Below, one piece after another: positions 32,669 to 39,898 of a DNA stretch of 64,000 bases. Positions within the stretch are counted from its first letter, which is position 1. The number at the start of each line of letters is the position of its first letter. The notes beneath the pieces were generated by a model. That model made no database searches, was not told the origin of the DNA, and saw nothing but the letters and a program-made list of their open reading frames with translations. The stretch is taken from the NCBI RefSeq assembly GCF_000331005.1, contig NZ_AEJB01000514.1, positions 62,001 to 126,000 of the forward strand. Reading direction: 5' to 3'. The translations under genes and the position numbers were made by a program. This DNA comes from Streptomyces turgidiscabies Car8. GTDB lineage: Bacteria; Actinomycetota; Actinomycetes; Streptomycetales; Streptomycetaceae.

Positions 32669-32991
32669 ACGACACCAGCCCGGACCGGGCCGACAAGGAA
32701 TACGCGGAACAGGACCGCACGGAACAGGAGTTGCGCGCCGCCCTGGAGACACTGGCCGGTGCGGTGAGCGCCGCCCCCTCCCCCGACGCCTACCGCACGG
32801 CACGCGGCGACTGGTTGCGACGGGAGAGACGCCGCCGGCTCGTCCTCACCGTGCTGGTCACCGTCGTCTTCACCCTCGCCACACTGATCGGCCTGTGGGT
32901 CCTCAACCACGCCCCGTCTGACCCCGGCGTCATCTTCTCGGGCACCCACGGCGCGGCCGTTCCCGGCGCCGCTGCGGGCGTCTCGCCCTGA
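32665..32991 (+). CDS. Single-TM protein, possible anti-sigma partner
   Basis: A 108-residue protein with an acidic, charged N-terminal half (about residues 1-58) and a single transmembrane segment (LVLTVLVTVVFTLATLIGLW, about 60-79). A short Gly/Ala/Pro-rich outer tail follows. Small proteins of this shape, encoded after SigE-like ECF sigma factors, often hold the sigma factor at the membrane. No zinc-binding HxxxCxxC is present. The ATG overlaps the sigma stop. The function is inferred from position only. Confidence 0.7.
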   Translation: MNDTSPDRADKEYAEQDRTEQELRAALETLAGAVSAAPSPDAYRTARGDWLRRERRRRLVLTVLVTVVFTLATLIGLWVLNHAPSDPGVIFSGTHGAAVPGAAAGVSP

Positions 32992-32994
32992 GCT

Positions 32995-33014
32995 CGACCC
33001 TGCCCGGAGGGTCG
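32995..33014. terminator. Small hairpin after the sigma operon
   Basis: Inverted repeat CGACCCT / AGGGTCG with loop GCCCGG, two bases after the stop of the one-TM protein gene. It is short but well placed to end the symporter-sigma transcript. Confidence 0.45.
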
Positions 33015-33049
33015 CGATATGACACGGGGCGCCACCGTCAGACCAATAT

Positions 33050-33070
33050 GAAACGAAAGCATTTCGTTTC
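33050..33070. promoter_or_regulatory. Palindromic operator upstream of tetR
   Basis: A perfect 9-bp inverted repeat, GAAACGAAA-GCA-TTTCGTTTC, just upstream of a -10-like TACGAT (33081-33086). The likely binding site of the TetR protein encoded immediately downstream. A close variant lies in front of the aldehyde dehydrogenase gene (35981-36001). Confidence 0.7.
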
Positions 33071-33092
33071 GTAGGAACGATACGATGTGGGA

Positions 33093-33767
33093 GTGACTCC
33101 TCCCACGCCTCCTGAAACCTCCCAGGACTCCCACGACCGGCCCGCGCCCTCCCCGACCGCGGCCCGTCGAGGGCGGCCCCGCGATGCCTCGCGGGACCGT
33201 GCGTTGCTGGATGCGACTCTGGCCGTGCTGAGCGAGAGCGGTTACGGCACGCTCACCACCGCCGCCGTCGCGGCCCGCGCCAAGGTGTCGACCGCCACCC
33301 TCTACCGGCGCTGGCCGTCGAAGGAGGTCCTGGTCGTCGACGCCGCCGCTGCCTACGCCAGGCAACTCACCGAGCAACCGGACACCGGCACGCTCGAAGG
33401 CGACCTGCGCGCCCTGCTCCGGGACAAGGCGGCATCGCTGACCGGCGGAGAGGGTGGCGTACTGCGGACCCTGGTCGGCGAGGCCGCGTACAACGCCCCG
33501 CTCGCCGAGGCCCTCGTCGACGCGTTCGTACTGCCCGTCCGCCGGCGCATGGAGGAGATCACCCGGCGTGCCGTGGAACGAGGCGAGATCCCGGCGTCGG
33601 AGGTCGGCGCCGACCTGCTCGGCGACCTGGTCATCGGCCCCATGATGAGCAGGTTCTTCCTCACTCCCCTGCTGCCGGACCAGATCGACGCGGCAACCGC
33701 CCTGGAGACCGCCGAGCGCTTCCTGCCCTTCCTGCTGCGCGCCCTCGGACACAACAGCCAGGGTTGA
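33093..33767 (+). CDS. TetR/AcrR family regulator
   Basis: A 224-residue regulator. A disordered Pro/Ser/Thr-rich leader of about 20 residues precedes RRGRPRDASRDRALLDATLA. The helix-turn-helix is TTAAVAARAKVSTATLYRRW. The C-terminal domain is all-helical. GTG 33093 is placed about seven bases after a -10-like TACGAT, so the message is probably leaderless; GTG 33087 is also in frame. The palindrome at 33050-33070 argues for self-repression, and its copy upstream of the aldehyde dehydrogenase gene suggests that gene as a target. Confidence 0.85.
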   Translation: MTPPTPPETSQDSHDRPAPSPTAARRGRPRDASRDRALLDATLAVLSESGYGTLTTAAVAARAKVSTATLYRRWPSKEVLVVDAAAAYARQLTEQPDTGTLEGDLRALLRDKAASLTGGEGGVLRTLVGEAAYNAPLAEALVDAFVLPVRRRMEEITRRAVERGEIPASEVGADLLGDLVIGPMMSRFFLTPLLPDQIDAATALETAERFLPFLLRALGHNSQG

Positions 33768-33870
33768 GCGAAGGGCCGGGTCAACACGGGCGGGCGAACT
33801 CCCCTCCCGCTGTGGTGCGGAACGGCTCCGTGTACCGTCTCGGGGCATCCGAGCGAGGGGGCGTCGTGCC

Positions 33871-34467
33871 GTGAACCTGGGCATCGTCAGTCAGGCGGTC
33901 GGCCTGTTCGCGGTCACCAACGTCGACGACATCCTGATCCTGTCCCTGTTCTTCGCCCAGGGGTCGGAGGACCGCGGCTCGGCCCGCCGGATCGTGCTGG
34001 GCCAGTACCTCGGGTTCGTGGCCATCCTCGCCGTCGCCGTGGCAGCCGCGTTCGGCGCGACCTTCCTGCCCGAGTCCGCCATCCCCTACCTCGGACTGCT
34101 GCCGCTCGCGCTCGGCGCGAAGGCGGCCTGGCAGACATGGCGGCACAGCGACAGCGACGAGGAAGGCGAGAGGACCTCCGGTACCGGCCCGGGGATGCTG
34201 GAAGTCGCCGCGGTCACCCTGGCCAACGGGGGCGACAACGTCGGCGTCTACGTTCCCGTGTTCGCCACCGCCGGGACCGGCGGAATGAGCGTGTACGTCG
34301 CCGTCTTCCTGATCCTGGTCGCGGTCTGGTGTGTCGCGGGCCGGTTCTTCGCCACCCGGCCCGCCATCGCCAAGGCACTCAGCCGGTGGGGACACGTTCT
34401 GCTCCCACTGGTGCTGATCACACTCGGCCTGCCCATCCTCATCGAGGGCGGCGCCTTCGGCCTGTAG
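33871..34467 (+). CDS. CadD-like cation transporter (LysE superfamily)
   Basis: A 198-residue membrane protein with five to six hydrophobic segments. Two repeats carry the acid-rich motifs TNVDDILILSLFF near residue 16 and ANGGDNVGVYVPVF near 116. This pattern marks the cadmium-resistance transporter (CadD) family, whose members export divalent cations or related ions. GTG 33871 follows GAGGGGG. It lies between the tetR gene and the convergent aldehyde dehydrogenase gene and may be co-transcribed with tetR. The ion cannot be decided from sequence. Confidence 0.8.
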   Translation: MNLGIVSQAVGLFAVTNVDDILILSLFFAQGSEDRGSARRIVLGQYLGFVAILAVAVAAAFGATFLPESAIPYLGLLPLALGAKAAWQTWRHSDSDEEGERTSGTGPGMLEVAAVTLANGGDNVGVYVPVFATAGTGGMSVYVAVFLILVAVWCVAGRFFATRPAIAKALSRWGHVLLPLVLITLGLPILIEGGAFGL

Positions 34468-34536
34468 GCGTCCGGGCGGCTGGTCCGGTACGCAGGTTCC
34501 TCTCCTACGCCCGTTTCCCTCGGCCGCTCGCCCCGC

Positions 34537-35964
34537 TCAGGTGAGCCGTCGCAGTATGCGGTCCTTGCGGCGGGTGAAGGGCGGGTAGGACACGCGCAGG
34601 GTGTCGGGCTTCAGCGGCTTGTCGAGGACGGACTTGGTGTGGCTGAAGGTGTCCAGGGAGTACAAGCCGTGGTAGCGGCCCATGCCGCTCTCGCCGACGC
34701 CTCCGAACGGCAGCCCTGGCACGGCCAGTTGGGCGGTCGGAACGCCGAAGGCCAGGCCCCCGGAGGAAGTTTCCGCGATCAGCCGCCGCTTGGAACGCTT
34801 GGACGCGGTGAAGGCGTACAGGGCCAGCGGCTTGTCCCGCCCGGTGATGAAGGCGATGGCGGCGTCCAGGTCGGGGACTCGGACGATGGGCAGGATGGGA
34901 CCGAAGATCTCGTCGCGCATCACGGCCGAGCCGGGGTCGACATCGGCCAGGACGGTGGGGGCGATGTAGCGGGCGTCACGGTCGTGGTCGCCGCCGACGA
35001 CGGTCCGGCCGTCGCCCAGCAGGCCGGTCAGCCGGTCGAAGTGGCGCTCGTTGATGATGTTGCCGTAGTCGTGGCTGCGGGCCGGATCGGTGCCGTACAT
35101 CTCACGGATCGCATCGCGCAGGTGCGCCTCGATCCCGGTACCCGCCTCGCCTATCGCGAGGACGTAGTCGGGAGCGACGCAGGTCTGGCCCGCGTTCATG
35201 AACTTGCCCCAGGCGATACGGCGGGCGGCCGTCGCGAGGTCGGCGCCCGGTTCGACGACGGCCGGGCTCTTGCCGCCCAACTCCAGAGCGACCGGGGTGA
35301 GATGACGGGCCGCCGCCGCCATGACGATACGTCCGACCGTGCCGTTGCCGGTGTAGAAGATGTGGTCGAACCGCTGCTCCAGCAGCGCGGTCGTCTCCGG
35401 CACGCCTCCCTCGACGACGGCCACGGCCCGCGGGTCCAGGACCCGGGGCAGCCAGTGGGCGAGCACGGCCGACGTCGCCGGAGCCACCTCACTCGGCTTG
35501 AGGACCACGCAGTTCCCGGCAGCCAGGGCACCGATGACGGGTGCCAGAGCCAGGTTCAGCGGGTAGTTCCAGGGAGCGATGACCAGCACCGTGCCCAGCG
35601 GCTCACGCACCGTCCAGGCGCGGCCCGGCATGAGTGACAGCGGCACGGAGACCCTGGACGGACGCAGCCACCGGTCGAGATGACGCAGGGTGTGGTCGAT
35701 CTCCCTGACAAGGAAGCCGATCTCCATCATGTGCGACTCGGTCGGGCTCTTGCCGAGGTCCGTGTGCAGCGCCTCCTCGAAGACGTCCTGATGCTCGGTC
35801 AGCAGGGTGCGCAGCGCCCGCAGCTGCTGCTTCCGCCAGGCCACGGGCCTGGTACGGCCGGTGTTGAAGGTGGCACGAAGGCGGGTGACGGCCTCCGCCG
35901 CGCGGTCTGCAACCAAGGCGATGTCAGACCGACCGCCGGCGTCGGTACGCGTGTCCAGGTTCAT
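34537..35964 (-). CDS. Aldehyde dehydrogenase (class 3-like)
   Basis: A 475-residue aldehyde dehydrogenase. It has the NAD-site motifs APWNYPLNLALAPVIGA and LKPSEVAP, the catalytic Glu in LELGGKSP, and the nucleophilic Cys in NAGQTCVAPDYV. FGPILPIV and PFGGVGESGMGRYHG follow. The sequence style is that of the ALDH3/coniferyl-aldehyde branch, which oxidises medium-chain or aromatic aldehydes. ATG 35964 is preferred: an extension to 36060 crosses the operator-like palindrome. A -10-like TAAGCT close upstream suggests a leaderless message. The palindrome at 35981-36001 implies control by the TetR protein at 33093. Confidence 0.92.
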   Translation of the reverse strand: MNLDTRTDAGGRSDIALVADRAAEAVTRLRATFNTGRTRPVAWRKQQLRALRTLLTEHQDVFEEALHTDLGKSPTESHMMEIGFLVREIDHTLRHLDRWLRPSRVSVPLSLMPGRAWTVREPLGTVLVIAPWNYPLNLALAPVIGALAAGNCVVLKPSEVAPATSAVLAHWLPRVLDPRAVAVVEGGVPETTALLEQRFDHIFYTGNGTVGRIVMAAAARHLTPVALELGGKSPAVVEPGADLATAARRIAWGKFMNAGQTCVAPDYVLAIGEAGTGIEAHLRDAIREMYGTDPARSHDYGNIINERHFDRLTGLLGDGRTVVGGDHDRDARYIAPTVLADVDPGSAVMRDEIFGPILPIVRVPDLDAAIAFITGRDKPLALYAFTASKRSKRRLIAETSSGGLAFGVPTAQLAVPGLPFGGVGESGMGRYHGLYSLDTFSHTKSVLDKPLKPDTLRVSYPPFTRRKDRILRRLT

Positions 35965-35980
35965 AGCGGCAAGCTTAAAC

Positions 35981-36001
35981 AAAACGGAAGTTTTTCGTTT
36001 C
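35981..36001. promoter_or_regulatory. Operator-like palindrome upstream of aldehyde dehydrogenase
   Basis: AAAACGGAAG-TTTTTCGTTTC matches the 21-base palindrome upstream of tetR (33050-33070) at 17 of 21 positions, including the whole right arm. It lies 17 bp upstream of ATG 35964, over the expected promoter. Confidence 0.65.
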
Positions 36002-36209
36002 GTATTTGCGGCGCACCGATGATGTGACCTCTCGCACGTCTCCGCACACCCCCGAACCACTTGGCGACACTTCGCGAAGCGGCTTGGGGACTGGCGAGCG
36101 CGTGCGCTACTCCGGCACGCCGGACTCGTCGAGCCTCGCCTCGGCAGGGATGCGGTGCAGCCCCTTGCGGTCGTACCAGTTCGTCACGCCGAAGCCGAAG
36201 GGGTGCCGA

Positions 36210-37844
36210 TCAGCCGGAGACGCGGTACGTGGTCTCGTCGAAGTCGGCGTGCAGGCCCCCGCCTGCCAGGTCCCACGCCCACAGGCCGACGAACGCGCCG
36301 GTGAATCCCAGGGACCGGATCTGTCCGTCCACGATGTCCTCGGCATGCTCGTCCGACAGCACGGTGGCGTCGAGGGACGGGCCGAGGGGGCACCAGCCGG
36401 GGCCGGTGTCGTAGCGGAAGCGGAGCGTGGCGCCGTCGAGGTCGAGGCCGAGCCGAAGCCGGGCGGTGTCGCCGAGGCGTACCTCGCCCGCTTCGTCGAC
36501 GCTCACCACGCCCCGGTCGCAGCTCGCCACGCGCAGCACCGTCTCGCCCCGGTCGTCGGCGGTGAGGTGGAGGTAGTACCAGGCGCGGGAGTTGTAGTAC
36601 GCGGTGATGCCCGCCAACTGCTGCACCCCGTAAGGCCGGTACTCCACCGTCGCCTCGAAGGCACAGCGTGCGGCGGTCACCCGGCGGGCGACCAGACTCG
36701 CACCGGTGAGGCTCTGCGGTGAGCGTCCGCCGCGCAGCCGCAGGTGGGAGAGGCGCTCGGTGAGCGAGAGCCAGTCGGGGGCGGCGGGGCGGCGCAGGGT
36801 GGACCAGGCGGGGCCGAGGGCCGGCCGGTCGAAGCCGTCATACTCCCTGGGGCGCGTGTGGCCGGGGCCGGCGGGCTCCTCCTCGGCATCGGCGAGTTGC
36901 AGGTCCGGGGCGGTTACCTCTACGGCGGGCAGGCCGGTCGGGGTACGTGGCCAGCCGTCGGCAGTCCAGGTGACGGGGGTGAGCGCGGTTTCGCGCCCCA
37001 GCACGCACGGTCCGTGTCGGCCGTGGGGCCGGGCGACGAGATACGCCATGTACCACTCGTCGCCGGGCGTGTGCACCAGGCTTCCGTGCCCGGCTTTCTG
37101 CAGCGGCAGGTCGGGGTGGTCGCGAGCAGTGATCAGCGGGCCGAAGGGGTCGCGCTCATAGGGGCCGGTCAGGGTGGCCGAGCGGGCCACGGTGACCTGG
37201 TGGCCGTAGCCGGTGCCGCCGTCGGCGGTCAGCAGGTAGTACCAGGCGCCGCGACGGTAGAGGTTGGGGCCCTCGATCCAGCCGGCCTGCGGCGGCAGCA
37301 CGATCCTGACCGGCTCGCCGGTCGTACGGCGTGTGGCACGGTCGAACTCGGTCGCTTCCAGGCCCGCCGAACCGCCGTGGCCCGGGCGCCAGTCGTGAAC
37401 CAGGTTCACCAGCCAACTCCGGTCGCCGTCATGGAACAGCGACGCGTCGAAGCCACGCGCGTGCAGCAACACCGGGTCGGACCACGGCCCGTCGATCGAC
37501 GGGGCGGTCGTCAGGTAGTTGGGGCTGTCGGTGAAGCCGCCCGCGTAGGTCGACACGTTGCTGTAGACGAGGTGGAAGAGGCCGTCCACGTGGCTCAGGC
37601 TCGGCGCCCACACGCCGCCGGAGTCCGGCCGTCCGGTCAGCTCCAGGAGCCGCGTGCTGTCGAGAGCCCCGCCCAGGGAGCGCCAGCGGACCAGGTCCCT
37701 GGAGTGGTGCAGACGTACGCCCGGATACCACTCGAACGTCGAGGTCGCCACGTAGAAGTCCGCCCCCACCCGGACGATGGACGGATCGGGGTGCGAGCCG
37801 GCCAGTACGGGATTGCGGATGATCCGCGGGGTCGGCTCCGGCAT
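36210..37844 (-). CDS. Glycoside hydrolase family 43 beta-xylosidase
   Basis: A 544-residue intracellular GH43 enzyme without a signal peptide. The five-bladed propeller covers about residues 8-310. The catalytic base Asp is in AGSHPDPSIVRVG, a pKa-tuning Asp in GFDASLFHDG and the proton-donor Glu in WIEGPNLYRRG. The C-terminal half is the beta-sandwich (GH43_C2-like) with YYNSRAWYYLHL near residue 430. The expected reaction is release of xylose from xylo-oligosaccharides or related arabinosides. The ATG is at 37844; the GTG at 37868 lacks a ribosome site. No sugar transporter or regulator lies beside it. Confidence 0.93.
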   Translation of the reverse strand: MPEPTPRIIRNPVLAGSHPDPSIVRVGADFYVATSTFEWYPGVRLHHSRDLVRWRSLGGALDSTRLLELTGRPDSGGVWAPSLSHVDGLFHLVYSNVSTYAGGFTDSPNYLTTAPSIDGPWSDPVLLHARGFDASLFHDGDRSWLVNLVHDWRPGHGGSAGLEATEFDRATRRTTGEPVRIVLPPQAGWIEGPNLYRRGAWYYLLTADGGTGYGHQVTVARSATLTGPYERDPFGPLITARDHPDLPLQKAGHGSLVHTPGDEWYMAYLVARPHGRHGPCVLGRETALTPVTWTADGWPRTPTGLPAVEVTAPDLQLADAEEEPAGPGHTRPREYDGFDRPALGPAWSTLRRPAAPDWLSLTERLSHLRLRGGRSPQSLTGASLVARRVTAARCAFEATVEYRPYGVQQLAGITAYYNSRAWYYLHLTADDRGETVLRVASCDRGVVSVDEAGEVRLGDTARLRLGLDLDGATLRFRYDTGPGWCPLGPSLDATVLSDEHAEDIVDGQIRSLGFTGAFVGLWAWDLAGGGLHADFDETTYRVSG

Positions 37845-38162
37845 GAACGCCCACTCTCCCTGGCCCACGGCCCACGTCTGACAGCCCCTCGAAGCGGCGG
37901 GCCGATGATCGGATGATCAAGAGGGACCGTAGTGTCGAACACGTTCGCAAGCAACGCCCCGTCCGCAGCCGGACCGCAGCACGCCCTTCGCCGTCCGCAA
38001 CCCGCCCGCAGCCCGTCCTTCGCCGTCGGCAGCCCGGCCGTCCGTTCCTCGCCGTCTCCCCCGCCACCGCCCCCGGACGCCGTCCACGGGTCGGCCGCGG
38101 GCAGTCCAGGACCACGCGAAATCCGGTTGCCCGGCCGGAACGGCGCTGCGAGAGTCGTGGCC
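37845..38162. other. Intergenic region with imperfect tandem repeats
   Basis: About 318 bases without a credible gene between the divergent GH43 and alpha/beta hydrolase genes. The part from about 37955 to 38060 holds an imperfect tandem repeat with a period near 32 bases. Its core CCTTCGCCGTCCGCAACCCG occurs at 37985-38004 and in variant form at 38017-38036, with a degenerate third copy near 38046. It is C-rich and reads as low-complexity Pro/Ser/Ala in the frame of the downstream gene. That extension is not believed to be coding. Confidence 0.55.
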
Positions 38163-39059
38163 ATGTCTGTCTTCTCCGCGTACGACGGAACCAAGCTGGC
38201 CTGTCGCGAACTCGGGGAGGGGCCGCCACTGGTCTGTCTTCCCGGCGGCCCGATGCGGGACTCCGACTACCTCGGAGACCTCGGCGGCCTGTCCGCGCAC
38301 CGGCGCCTGATCATGCTCGACCCCCGGGGCACCGGCCGGTCCGCGGTACCGGAGGACCCCGCGTCCTACCGCTGCGACCGTCTTGTCGAGGACGTCGAGG
38401 CCCTGCGCGAACACCTCGGCCTCGACCGGCTCGACCTGCTCGGCCACTCCGCCGGCACGAACCTGGCCGTGCTGTACGCGGCCCGGTACCCCGAGCGCGT
38501 CGCCAGCCTCGCGCTGATCACCCCGAGCGTCCTGGCCCTCGGCGTCACCGTCACCGGAGACGTCCGGATCCGGACGGCACGGCTGCGCCGGGACGAGCCG
38601 TGGTTCCCGGAGGCGTTCGCGGCCCTGGAGTCCCTCGTCGCCGGCCGGCCCGATGCCGACACCTTCCAGGCCATCGCCCCCTTCTGGTACGGCCGTTGGG
38701 ACGAGACCGCGCGCGCCCACCGGGCGGCCGAGGACGAACAGCGCCACGACGAGGCCGCGGCCGTCTTCGCCGCCGAGGGCGCCTTCGACCCGGCAGCCAC
38801 CCGGGCGGCGCTCGCTTCTCTCGCCTCACCGGTCCTCGTCCTGGCCGGGGAGGTCGACCTGAACTCCCCGCCGCCCGCGATGGCCGAGCTCGCGGGACTG
38901 TTCCCGCACGCCGAACTCGTCGTCCAGCCCGGCGCCGGCCACTTCCCGTGGCTCGACGACGCGGACCGGTTCGTGGCGACCACCCAACCCTTCCCGGGAC
39001 GAGAAACAGTCCCTCGGACGCCGCCAAAGCCCCTCGACTCCCAACTGGAGAACGCCTGA
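38163..39059 (+). CDS. Alpha/beta hydrolase
   Basis: A 298-residue alpha/beta-hydrolase-fold protein. The oxyanion region is CLPGGP near residue 24, then LDPRGTGRSAVP. The nucleophile elbow is LLGHSAGTNLA (Ser about 96), the acid is likely in LAGEVDLNSPP and the His is in GAGHFPWLDD. The style is that of proline-iminopeptidase/haloperoxidase-like hydrolases. ATG 38163 is chosen because the frame upstream is the low-complexity repeat. Its TGA overlaps the ATG of the next gene (TGATG), so the two are co-translated. The substrate is unknown. Confidence 0.85.
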   Translation: MSVFSAYDGTKLACRELGEGPPLVCLPGGPMRDSDYLGDLGGLSAHRRLIMLDPRGTGRSAVPEDPASYRCDRLVEDVEALREHLGLDRLDLLGHSAGTNLAVLYAARYPERVASLALITPSVLALGVTVTGDVRIRTARLRRDEPWFPEAFAALESLVAGRPDADTFQAIAPFWYGRWDETARAHRAAEDEQRHDEAAAVFAAEGAFDPAATRAALASLASPVLVLAGEVDLNSPPPAMAELAGLFPHAELVVQPGAGHFPWLDDADRFVATTQPFPGRETVPRTPPKPLDSQLENA

Positions 39060-39808
39060 TGGAAATCGTGCGCTTCGTGGAAATCCTGGACGCGCAGGGC
39101 CAGTTGATGGCCGACGCCGCCGAGCGGGCAGGTACCGACGCCAAGGTGCCGACCTGCCCGGGCTGGCAGGTACGCGACCTGGTGCTGCACACGGGCGTGG
39201 TACACCGCTGGGCCGCCTGGTACGTCGCAGAGCGGATCATGTCCCCCCAGCGCCCCGGCGGCCCGCCCGACCTCGACGGCGGCGCGCTGCTCACCTGGTT
39301 CCGGGAGGGCCACCGCACCCTCGTCGACACCCTCGCCTCGGCGCCGCCCGACGTCGAGTGCTGGAGCTTCATGACCGCCCCCTCACCCCTCGCCTTCTGG
39401 GCCCGTCGGCAGGCCCATGAGACCGCTGTCCACCGGGTGGACGCCGAGTCCGCGGTCGGTGCCACGCGCACGCCGCTCGCCCCGGAGTTCGCCGTGGACG
39501 GCATCGACGAACTGCTGCTCGGTTTCCACGCCCGCGCCAAGAGCCAGGTCCGCACGGACGAGCCCCGTGTGCTCCGGGTCCGGGCGACCGACCGGGCCGA
39601 CGCGGTGTGGACCGTACGCCTGTCGTCGGAGCCGCCGGCGGCCGAACGAGCCGCCCCCCAGGCGGTGTCGACGGATCAGGAGGCCGACTGCGAGGTGAGC
39701 GGCCCGGCCGCCGCTCTCTACCTGGCGCTGTGGAACCGACAGCCCTTCACCGGCGTGACCGGCGATCCCGCGCTCGCCGCCCTGTGGCAGGAGAAGTCCG
39801 CCGTCTGA
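39059..39808 (+). CDS. Maleylpyruvate isomerase family (mycothiol-dependent, DinB-like) protein
   Basis: A 249-residue protein of the MDMPI/TIGR03083 type. The DinB-like four-helix bundle contains CPGWQVRDLVLHTGVVHRW (first metal His) and RRQAHETAVHRVDAE (metal His and acid), followed by a C-terminal domain. The family includes mycothiol-dependent maleylpyruvate isomerase and thiol transferases of actinobacteria. Start ATG 39059 overlaps the stop of the hydrolase gene. With the hydrolase it may form a small detoxification pair; this is inference. Confidence 0.85.
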   Translation: MEIVRFVEILDAQGQLMADAAERAGTDAKVPTCPGWQVRDLVLHTGVVHRWAAWYVAERIMSPQRPGGPPDLDGGALLTWFREGHRTLVDTLASAPPDVECWSFMTAPSPLAFWARRQAHETAVHRVDAESAVGATRTPLAPEFAVDGIDELLLGFHARAKSQVRTDEPRVLRVRATDRADAVWTVRLSSEPPAAERAAPQAVSTDQEADCEVSGPAAALYLALWNRQPFTGVTGDPALAALWQEKSAV

Positions 39809-39864
39809 CGCCGGCCCGCGTTCCGTACCACCGACCAGTTTGTTGCATCCACATTAACTGCACT

Positions 39865-39877
39865 TGCATTCAATGCA
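39865..39877. promoter_or_regulatory. Palindrome in the MFS transporter promoter
   Basis: TGCATTCAATGCA, a perfect 6-bp inverted repeat with one central base. A -10-like TACTGT (39886-39891) ends seven bases before ATG 39899, so the transcript may be leaderless. The binding regulator is not obvious in the window. Confidence 0.5.
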
Positions 39878-39898
39878 TGCGCATGTACTGTCTTCGGC

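Noticed and set aside
33050..33070. GAAACGAAA palindrome as a terminator of the sigma operon
   Set aside because: It is AT-richer than other terminators here, lies next to a -10 element and recurs at another promoter. An operator fits better.
36107..36200. Short minus-strand open stretch between the aldehyde dehydrogenase promoter and the GH43 stop, reading partly as NWYDRKGLHRIPAEARLD
   Set aside because: It looks like the end of a protein, but no start, domain or ribosome site could be found in the 245-bp gap. It may be a relic; nothing can be supported.
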